This document shows positions 55,534 to 64,000 of a stretch of DNA of 64,000 nt, one piece after another. The DNA lies in contig JAGPYM010000018.1 of NCBI GenBank assembly GCA_020736575.1, positions 248,001 to 312,000 of the forward strand, given 5' to 3'. The position numbers were made by a program, and so were the translations under genes. Position 1 is the stretch's first letter. Every line of letters begins with the position of its first letter. The stretch is from Thelonectria olida. Its lineage: Eukaryota; Ascomycota; Sordariomycetes; Hypocreales; Nectriaceae. The notes under the pieces were generated by a model. The model did no database searches, was not told the origin of the DNA, and was given only the letters and a program-made list of their open reading frames with translations.

Positions 55534-56923
55534 GAGGATCAAGATACCCAGAGCCCAGTTTATAGGCTGGGAATGAGGCGTTGTGGAAGCATGGGATAAG
55601 GCACGGAAATGGGGCTTTTTTGGTGTTGTCATGGTCAGACGGTCTGGTAAGGCGGAAACTTGGTGCTGGCACTCCTCGCTCCCCCTTGCTTTTTGGGCGG
55701 GATGAAATGAATTCCGGGGCAAGGGGTATACAAAACGTTCTATCACTTTAGGGACCGGGTGGAACTGGATGGTCTGATTAGAAGAAACGGGAAGGACGGG
55801 AAAGGCACATGGCATAAGGCATTCGCGAAGGAGTTGAGATGTTTTTTTCTCGGGCTGGTTGCTCGTTTGGAAGGGTTCAAATTGGAGTTGCATTCATCGT
55901 CACATCAGGGCGCAAACACAGTTCGGGATGTCGATTTCTGCATGCATGGGCACGGAACGGGAGAGGAGAAGGTCGTTTGTTGTCTTGTTTTGGGAGGATA
56001 TGGAAGCTCTTGGGAACAACTTGGAACGGAACTTGGGAGGCATGGTGCCTACGGCGCTCGTCATCTTTGCGGGACTCTGAATGTCCCGGTGGCCAACAAA
56101 TACCCCATACGGAACGGACATGGAGGCCTTTACCTAGGCTTCCCAGGTGAAAGGTGCGAATCTACAACGACATCGACAAGCGTTCTCGAAGTGGCAGAAC
56201 TGGAGTCTTCAACCAAATTGTTTTGGTTTGTTGGCGTGCACATGGGATTTGGTTATACTGGAGGGTTTGTTCATCCTCGACTGGGCAAAGGAAACACGAC
56301 TGGGAATTTCAGTTACGGAAAACGGACCACGAAAAGTCAAAAGCAACCAAAAAAAACAGGCATCAATGGGGGTTTGGGAATGGGTTTCTTTCGGTGTTCT
56401 CTCTTTTCAACCTGTCTTGGCTTTCACTGCATTGGGATGGGCTCGGGACAGGCTTAGGTTTGGGGGTTGGGCTTTGAATTACTTGTCGGGCGAGGGAATG
56501 GAAAGGTGTCGTCTTGCATCACGAGGTGGCCCTTTGCAGTGGGCTGGGTAGGCATTTGGGGATAGTATGAATGCGTATGAACGTGCGAGGGTAATGTTGT
56601 GAGGGTAGCGAAAGGAAGATTATACTATTGGGAAGAGTACTGGAGTTAAATCTTACCATTTGCAGAGAGTGTTTTCTTGGGCGGCGCGTAGAAGATGACT
56701 TTTCTCATGTTATCGGATATATGTTTTGGCAATGATGTCTACCGGGGAGAATGCCGCTGTGCGTGGGGTTGACGGTGTGGAGTTGTTCCCGGACTATCTC
56801 ACTCACTGATGACGACGATATCGGTGGATGAGGGGAGGCCAGAGATAGAAATTGGCTGCCGCCTCCGGTTTCTTCTTCGACTTTGACGTAAAGATCTCAG
56901 GCAATCAACAATCGATTTACACC
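55534..56923. other. G/T-rich downstream region
   Basis: The plus strand is markedly G- and T-rich from 55540 to about 56640. Several overlapping plus-strand frames are therefore open at once (up to 232 codons at 55759-56457). This is composition, probably a long 3' UTR, and not coding evidence. The promoter of the O-methyltransferase should lie in the last few hundred bases. Confidence 0.45.
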
Positions 56924-57905
56924 ATGGCTCACTTCGATCAGAAAAAGGCCTACGCTAAACAAGAAGACACCTTCTTTGACGACGGCCGCGAGATTGAGCT
57001 CCTGCATTATGTCTATAATCGACCCGATGTCGATGAGCTGCGCGGATCGCCCGAGAAGATCCTCGCTGTGATTGATGACTATGCGCGCACCAAGAAGTAT
57101 CTCATGAACGTGGGCGAGGACAAGGGCAAGATTGTCACGGATCTGATCGAAGAGGTCAAGCCGAGTACCATGGCGAGTCGACCTGCTCCGCTGAACGTCA
57201 TCATGAGGCCTCGTTGTTTTAACATTGGGAACAGGTTGAGCTGGGAGGCTACGTCGGATACTCTACTCTGCTCTTCGGCTCGAGCGTCCGCAAGGTCGGC
57301 GGCGCGCGGTACTGGAGTCTCGAGCGCAACCCCGAGTTTGCAGCCGTCATCACCTCGCTCATCGACCTCGCCGGCCTCAGCGACATTGTCAAGGTCGTCG
57401 TCGGCCCCAGCGACGCCTCGCTGCGTCGTCTGCACAAGGACGGCGCGCTGGCCAAGATTGATCTCATGTTCCTAGACCACTACAAGCCCGCGTACACGAC
57501 GGACCTGAAGCTGTGCGAGGAGCTGAAGCTTGTGGGGCCGGGGAGTGTGCTTGCGGCGGACAACGTCATCAAGCCAGGGAATCCGCCGTACTTGGCGTAT
57601 GTGAGGAGCAGCGTGGCTGAGAAGCGTGCTGCGCTGAGTGATGGGGGAGCGGCGACGGCTGAGGCGTTCTCGGAGAGGACGGCGAAGCAGTATGCGAAGA
57701 GACAAGGCGAGGAGCATCTGGATGGGGAGGTGAAGGGAGATCCCGGTCTGGTATACCAGAGCGTGCTGGTCAACAGCTGGGAACCATCGGGAGTTCCAGT
57801 AAGTTTACGAAACGAGTCTAAGGGTTTGCGTGTCGAGAGTGGTAGAGCTAACGTGAGTTATAGGATGGTGTTGAGATTACGAGATGCGTGGGTAAGGAGG
57901 AGTAG
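56924..57905 (+). CDS. Catechol O-methyltransferase-like enzyme
   Basis: Three exons, 56924..57172, 57235..57798 and 57864..57905, give 284 residues. The first intron (57173..57234) begins GCGAGT and ends ACAG. Using this GC donor joins KPSTM to VELGGYVGYST, the exact COMT motif I, and no GT donor does so. The second intron has GTAAGT and TATAG ends, and the last exon encodes DGVEITRCVGKEE. COMT marks: ELLHYVYNRPD at the start; motif I VELGGYVGYS (about 84); the metal/substrate Asp in MFLDHYKPAY (about 160); and LAADNVIKPGNPPYL (about 187). The family transfers a methyl group from SAM to a catechol hydroxyl in a Mg2+-dependent reaction. In fungi it acts on aromatic metabolites. The start at 56924 is the first ATG; the frame extends upstream only without one. 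Confidence 0.92.
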
Positions 57906-58614
57906 CATGGTAGAAATGGCTTAGGATACTGTTAGAAACTAATAACAAGACAATTTGAGGATCAAACCCAAAGAGTATATCTAAACTATAGCTGTCTTTT
58001 TGACAAGTCTGTGATTTACGCCGTGTATAGAGGGTCGTCCTTGGCTGGACAAACTAGGGTTCGTATAGAGTGCGAGAACGATATCATCTTCTCATATCAT
58101 TGACCACAACGAGGCTATTGCAACATCTACTGATTGTGGTTCTTTCCTCGTCTTTCGGCCAACCTACCTAGGTATCTACATAGCAGTCCTCCAGTTTGAC
58201 TACCCCCAAGCTTCTTTCTCTTGAAAAGCCGATTGGAACTCCTACAACCTTGGCCTGTATAGGGACTAGTCCCATCCCTACTATTTACGTTGGGACTGAC
58301 ATCATCTTGCTTAAAGTAAAGAAACGTAGCACCACGGAGGTTTAGGGTAAGTTTTGTTCAAAGTGCACGAAAATCGAGTTAATGAGTTGGAACTGGGGAA
58401 CCAAACCTCTTCCCGAGATGATCATATCGTTTCCATGTCCAAGTAGCCCAAAACAAAAGGTTTCAGCGTCCCGTGAGTTGCCCGTGTACATCGTGAGTCT
58501 ACCGTATGTTCGTCCAACTGAGAGATCCAACCCTGAACGCCAAACTCCAACCCAATGCTTCCCTCGTATACCAGACAGACGTGCTTCTTTACAGTGTTCC
58601 AACATGAACACATC
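57906..58614. other. Convergent intergenic region
   Basis: 709 bp between converging genes. An ACCTACCTAGGTA motif lies at 58163-58175. No gene seen. Confidence 0.45.
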
Positions 58615-59595
58615 TCATGCCATCAATATCCTCGCACCATAGTCCAAGTCCATCACATCATCCGCCCTCAGAGCCTTCCCGCCCCAGACAACCGTCCCCG
58701 TGCCGTCAACAGCAAACGCCCCCGCCTCCTGCCACTTATTCCCCATGACCGTCGTCGGCCCGTCGTCCTGCCCTTCGTCCCCAGGCGCACTCGGCTTCTC
58801 CTGGATCCCTTTCCCTCGCTGGATCGCACCCGCCACCTTGTCCCCGAGCCAGCCCTTCTCCTTCCACCCTTGCACCTGGGTGGTCGGGTTGAAGAGATAC
58901 CACATGCCACCCAGCCCGAGCCCCCAGGCTGCGTACAAGGCGCGGTCCTCGTCAATGACGACGCGGACACTCCAGGCGCCCCCGAGCATGTCGACCCACT
59001 TCTTGGTGGCCTGCTCGCTCGAGTGGGACACGGCAATGCACGTCAGCGCGTCGCCGTAGCGGTTGGCGAGGGTGCGGAGACTGAGGAACGTCTTCTGGGC
59101 GACTAGACGAGCACAGAGAGATGTGAGAAGGGGAGCACGCAAGTGTTGACGCGGGTGTACTGTTTGTACATCATGACGCAAGCCTCAAAGAGAAAGAAAA
59201 AGACGAAAAAGAAAAAAAAGAAATTGAACGGCAAAAGGACGTGGAGACTTACACGCACAACCAACACATCGCAGGAAGACGAGCAGAACCCGGCGGCCAG
59301 CACCGAAGACGACGTCTCGTTTGGGATCCAGCGGCGCCTTGTCCCCAATGCCGGGGCTGCGAGTCGCGACGTCGACAGCGGGAGGAGGCGGGCTGAGCCA
59401 AGGCTGAACGCTCAAGGGCAAGGACTTGACCGACATCCAGCCCGACCAGCTGGCCTCGTCGTCGCCTTCGGAGCTCGGCAGCGGCGGTTTCTTCCTAAGC
59501 TTGTTCGGAGGGCGGGCCGGCCCGGAGAAGTCCAGGGTGTCGCTGGATAGCCCGACCTTTTTGAGGGCCAGCTTGGTTGTCAGGCTCGATAGCAT
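58615..59595 (-). CDS. AhpC/TSA-like thioredoxin-fold protein (peroxiredoxin-like)
   Basis: Two exons, 59595..59253 and 59102..58615, give 276 residues. The intron 59252..59103 (150 nt) has a GTAAGT donor, a long pyrimidine tract and a CTAG acceptor. Splicing yields VLLVFLRCVGCAFAQKTFLSLR, the expected beta-strand, redox-site loop and helix of the thioredoxin fold. The N-terminal 80 residues are Pro-rich with few structured features. The fold continues with ALTCIAVSHSSEQATKKWVD and VRVVIDEDRALYAAWGLG, typical of the AhpC-TSA_2 family. The C-terminal QEAGAFAVDGTGTVVWGGKA is the usual last strand pair. The Cys-Val-Gly-Cys motif suggests thiol chemistry, but the conserved peroxiredoxin Cys context is changed. 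Peroxidase activity is therefore a family-level guess. Confidence 0.85.
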
Positions 59596-60634
59596 TGACG
59601 AAGATGATGGTGTTGTCAAGGAAGGGAAGGAGGGAAAAGAAGGGACAAGGATGGTGACTTGGAGGAGATGCAAGTATCACGAGACTGGGGCAATGAAGAG
59701 GTGGACGGAGGGGGGGGGGCTGGAAGGAAAAAGAGCGATTGACGAAACAAAAGGGAGAACAGCAAAACACAACGCACACTCGCAGGTGTTGTAAGTGGCC
59801 TCGTTGATGCAGTTCGGGTTCGGATCGGCGTACGTCTGTTGTCGTTTGAAAAGGGGCTGCCGTCGCCGCTGATGTTTTGGAGACTGGAGCAACAGAGGTT
59901 GAGGCTGATTCTCCAGCTGAAACTGCGCCCCATAACTCTGGCGGAGTTGACACCTCTGGAGGGGTCCTTACAGGGGTCCTTGGGGCGGGTCTAGTGCGTC
60001 GTGGACTCGTGGGCTTGCCCCGGGGGGGCTAGATCCCAGGGGTTACAGGGAGTCTCATGGGAGACGTGCAGCGGACGATCTGATCATGGTCCTGGCGGGG
60101 GATTTGCCTTGATGTCATGATGAATCAATGGAACAGACTCAGCCTTGGGAGGACAGCCTCGGGGGATAGACAGCCATTGAGACGGCCCTTGGGACAGCAG
60201 CTCAAACAGCATTGGCCGACTGACAGGTCCTGGATACACCTGTTGAATAATCTACTCTACTACCATGGCTCCTGAAAATGAAATTTGACACCTGACAAAA
60301 CCCCGCAACACTGCATTACGGACTCAATGAGCCCATGACATGACCTCCTCTGCATCTCGTCGCCATCTGAGATCCACCAGCCACCAATCTGCTCTCATTC
60401 ACCCATGATCCATGATGCACATCCTCACTTGTCAGTGCCATGCTGGCTCTGCAGAGTCAAAGAAAATGAACTGCACTCGTAAACAACAATAACAAACACC
60501 AGGTAATGAGAAGACCAACAACAACAAGAAGAAACAAAGAAACAACGCCCCCACATCACGAGAATTCACTTCCTCTCGGCTGTGGGCGGGCTCAGATTGC
60601 CTCCGTGAAGCAACTGGTACTGCGGATATGAAAA
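59596..60634. other. Intergenic region upstream of the AhpC-like gene
   Basis: Promoter region of the minus-strand gene, which is pyrimidine-rich on that strand. A run of 10 G lies at 59710-59719. No gene recognised. Confidence 0.4.
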
Positions 60635-61083
60635 TCAGCACTCAATCTTCCTGTGAAGCGGTATCTCCATGTACGTCACCTCTCTCGCGAGTGGCGGTGC
60701 CGGCCGAGTCGTCTCCACGGTCGTTACCATGGGACACCCGATGTCACTCACGGTAAATCCCAGCCACATCTTCCCCTGGACAGCATCACCAGCTTGGAGC
60801 CGGTCCAGTAAGACTTGGCCCACCACCGTTGCCTGCCGTTCTAGTAGCAGAGAAGTAGACCAATGATGACGGGGGTTGAGACTATAGACACCACTGAGTG
60901 GTAAGGGACAATGTAAGTCACACCGTCAAGAACAGGGCCCGAGAGGAAGAAGTGGTCAAAACCATGGCTTGATGGCGTTGGAGATGTTGACGTTGAAATC
61001 CAAGGCGGGGGAGCGAAGATACCAGAGAGAGGAACATTCATCTGAAAGCTTCCAAAGTGGTAGAACTCTCCTATGATTCTCAT
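60635..61083 (-). CDS. Possible small gene in two pieces
   Basis: On the minus strand an 80-codon frame (61083 to 60841) and a second, differently phased frame (stop at 60635) lie end to end. They could be exons of one gene. The first begins MRIIGEFYHFGSFQMNVP. The second contains QVLLDRLQAGDAVQGKMWLGF and ends LHRKIEC, both with protein-like composition. An acceptor ACTAG exists just after position 60842, but I could not find a convincing donor that joins the frames. Not recognised. It may instead be a decayed gene. Confidence 0.25.
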
Positions 61084-64000
61084 CGCGCCTTCTAGGAGAG
61101 CGGATTTGTAAGCTCGACGAAGGCCTACCGCTGTATGATGTCCCTATGCTCTCACATTTGACCGGACAGCAGCATCGGCTCTACCGTACCACGGATAGGC
61201 TCCAAATGGCAGATGGCGATTTTGGTTAGTTAGGAGCTGTAAGTCGCAACGTCAGAATGATTGAGGATGGCATTGAGGAATGATGACGTTCGCAACATTC
61301 ATGCAGCCAAACAGACACGCCGAACTCAAATGGCAGCAACTGATTTATAGTCTCGCCCTTGCCCAAGGGAAATAGACCCATCCGCCTATGTTACGGTCCT
61401 CTGGGCCTAGGGGTGGGATAGCTACGGAAAGGGGACGTAGCGACTGTGACATATGAGTGTGATGAAGAGTAGGAGGGAATCAGATTTGATGCTTACCTAT
61501 CTGGTTTCTTCCCCGTTCTCGAGACCAAAGCCACAGAGGCTACACAGTTAACGCATATTGATGGACCTGGCCGGCCCATTACCTGTGTAGGGGCCGTTCT
61601 ATGGTTGAAAGAGCGACTTATCGCTAAACGCAATGTGGAGACTTAAATGGTCAATATAGATGATTTAGGGGTCTCGGAGTCGTCGAGATAAATGAGATGA
61701 GCAAGATTGACTTGTCAGTCATGGAGATAAGGTGGCTACGGGGCTGATATACCTCTATACAGTAACCCTCATCCTCTTGCTCGTTTCTTGATGCTATTAT
61801 CCGTGGCAGGCGGCATACAACAAGGTAGCGTCTTGGGACAAGTTCTAAGCAGTAGAAATTCCATGCCTCCTTCCCACCCAGCAACTGTTCTTGGCTGAAT
61901 ACAGGATCTTCGGGTCAGAGTCCACCTGCCTTAGAACTATTACCTACCTTACGCAAATATGGCTTGCCGGGCTATCTGCTCCTTACCCAGCTTACACCAG
62001 AACAATGGTCAACTCACGATTGGTGGATGTATTGCAGGTTCCACCCTCGTATCATCGTCCCAGCTAAACTTCAACAACAAGGCGTGAGTTTGCAAGGTAG
62101 ACAAAGCATGATTGCAGTTCCGCACTTTTGGAGAAGGCAACGGCCGCCACATGTTCCAACCACGAAATCAGCTCATCCACGAAGCGTTGACTCTGCGTGT
62201 CTGAGTTGGAAACTTCCGGGATATCCGACCCGGATCCGAGGCTATGTGCCTAGACAACAACTCTGGCTGGACTGTTCTGGGCCGCAGTCGAACAGACTCA
62301 ATGAAGGCTAGACCCCAAATACAGTAGGAGAGGAAAAAGAGACATCCTGATGAATGGGCCACGCAGTCCTCCCAGGTTCTCCCTTGCGTGGAAATTGACC
62401 AGTGGGTTCCCAGTGTTATAGGCGGCTAAACCGTCTGCCGTCTTCACTGAAATCGAGGGGCTTGTGCTCTGGCCAAGTGACTGATCTACCGGCGATCATG
62501 AATGTGACGTCGAAAATGCATAGATAAACAAACCATGTGATTTGTCCGCCGCGTATATGGGACGAAGAAGGCAGTGACGGATGCATTCGAACGACAACTG
62601 GTTGATTGAGGAGTCAATCGAGGGAAAAGACGAGACTGTGCTTTGTGGCCTGTTTTGCTGCGCAACGTACAAAGACTCGAACCAAGAACCCCGTAACACA
62701 GATCGGGCATACTTGTTTCAATCATCTGTAAACTCCATATATTTCTTCACCTATACCTTTGCAGTATTGGAGGCTTGGAGAACTGAGTCAAGCAGCCTTA
62801 TGCACAGCCAACTAGCCTTATTTCTAGAGCTCTCTTTCACTCCCCCGTCACCTGAATTGTCACAGCCAACCGGCAGTTGCATCCTAGTGGAAAGGCACCT
62901 CACGGGGCACAAGCTGTCGCTGAGGCGTACAAGCTAAGGCGGGCTGGCCGAAGCCGCATGATGCAAGTTCTCAGGTCTCCTACTTTTCACGGGGAAGCTA
63001 TGGTGGAGGCGGCTCATCTGAGCTTGTTTCATTTTTGTTGAGAAGGGGGAAACCGATGCGCCAGGAGAGTGAACGCAACATCGAGGACGTCAGCAGCGGT
63101 ACAGTAAAGTTGATGGTTTGTGGCGGTTGGGTACCAAGCAATCATGTGAGTATCGAGAAGACGTTACATTGCCTTGCATAAGCCGCCCTGACAAGTTTTG
63201 CGATGATCGACTTGAGATATAGACAGAAGCGAGGCATAAATGAGTCCATCAATAGTATCGATTCATCTTCATCACTCAGCGGCTTTCATTACCTGAGCTG
63301 AGGTGATGACATGGTGATTACCACGGTGTTGAGGGTCTGCAACGTCAAGTGCCGTGCTGCGGGAGCCAATGTAAGCTTGACGACCGGACGAAGACGAAAG
63401 CTAAAACAAACAAGACGCTCAAAGCTGCTTCGCACTGTGCCTTGCATCATCCGCACTCCTTACATTGTAACGGAAGATACAGAATGGCGTGTTTGCGGAT
63501 TCGAGTGTCCAAACAGAGGTGGTACATGATGTCTGGTCAGTTCGTTGTTGCATCGAAGCCTGACCTGTACGAAGGAATATACGACACAGCCGCTATACCT
63601 GCCAATAAGCGGTTAGATCGGCACTCCACTCAGAAAGTGCAAAGAGAAAGAGACAAACCTCATGGCTGAACGTGGTGGTGGCTTGGAGACGTGAAAGAAC
63701 CAAGAGCTGAGGTCACTCAGCGGCTTGGCTTGGATAGCGATAGGATAACCGAAAAGAAAGCCATCCTTTGGCGCATTTAGTCACTTTGTAACTTGTAAAG
63801 TATGCACCGGCGGACCGAGATCCATCGAGTACGAACGGACACGGGCAACCGAAGTGCCAGGAATAGATCACGCTCCCTCGATACGACAACGGAGGGTGCG
63901 CCCCCGACTGGCGGGTCGTGACAGGTCGGGCAACGGAGCGGTAGGGAAACAATGTCAAGGGAAAGATGAATAGAAGGGATTTGATGTTGGTTCCTCCTTT
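61084..64000. other. Gene-free right end
   Basis: I see no supported gene in the last 2.9 kb. Only short frames of unrelated composition occur (for example plus 61964-62311, plus 62581-62937, plus 63349-63669), and no RNA gene was recognised. Confidence 0.45.

Noticed and set aside
55759..56457. 232-codon plus-strand frame after the WG-rich protein
   Set aside because: Several frames are open at once because of G/T-rich composition, and no domain or splice pattern was found.
62660..62700. Possible tRNA T-loop (GACTCGAACC)
   Set aside because: No cloverleaf can be built around it.
1..64000. CRISPR arrays, bacterial operons, insertion sequences, dispersed 5S rRNA
   Set aside because: The genome is eukaryotic. 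No regularly spaced repeats, transposase frames or 5S-like sequence were seen on reading.

Overview
The window is nuclear DNA of a filamentous ascomycete, most likely a Sordariomycete. The evidence is short introns (about 50-150 nt) with GTAAGT/GTGAGT donors and CTAAC/CTGAC branch sites, typical fungal gene models with well-known orthologues, pyrimidine-rich leaders, and a recurrent ACCTACCTA/TAGGTAGGT motif in intergenic DNA. I cannot fix the genus from sequence alone.

Layout. 1-1047 (-): 5' part of a conserved fungal gene of unknown function, running off the left edge. 1644-3212 (+): mitochondrial serine O-acetyltransferase of the MetX/CysA alpha/beta-hydrolase type. 3737-6338 (-): 846-residue Pro/Ser-rich protein. 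9452-10237 (-): splicing factor ISY1. 11958-13517 (-): WBP1/OST48 subunit of oligosaccharyltransferase. 14357-14653 (+): complex I 9.5 kDa subunit. 15079-23172 (-): a 2630-residue BEACH/WD40 protein (Bph1/LYST class), the largest gene. 26476-28138 (+): vacuolar-type subtilisin (Prb1 class). 28823-31870 (+): serine-rich conserved protein. 32335-34113 (-): membrane-anchored PAF acetylhydrolase-like lipase. 35972-36343 (+): small protein with a myristoylation signature, followed by an unusual repeat-rich, intron-rich tail to about 37.7 kb. 40107-41882 (+): GH47 alpha-1,2-mannosidase. 42838-43026 (+): 62-residue zinc-finger protein. 43917-46825 (+): FAD oxidoreductase and membrane-anchored SAM methyltransferase in tandem. 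53857-55533 (+): five-exon disordered fungal protein. 56924-57905 (+): catechol O-methyltransferase-like enzyme. 58615-59595 (-): AhpC/TSA-like thioredoxin-fold protein.

Most genes are unrelated housekeeping functions in no operon-like order. The exception is the FAD oxidoreductase plus methyltransferase pair at 43.9-46.8 kb, which recalls bacterial pairs that modify acyl chains. WBP1 and the GH47 mannosidase both belong to N-glycan handling but lie 27 kb apart. Gene-poor stretches are 6.3-9.5, 23.2-26.5, 46.8-53.9 and 59.6-64.0 kb.

The least expected structure is at 36.36-37.66 kb. Downstream of the small myristoylation-signature gene lie a duplicated short exon-like block and three tandem diverged cassettes. 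Each cassette pairs an acceptor directly before a conserved exon start with a donor after it, and 18-19 nt candidate micro-exons sit between cassettes. This looks like tandem exon duplication in a non-coding or alternatively spliced tail.
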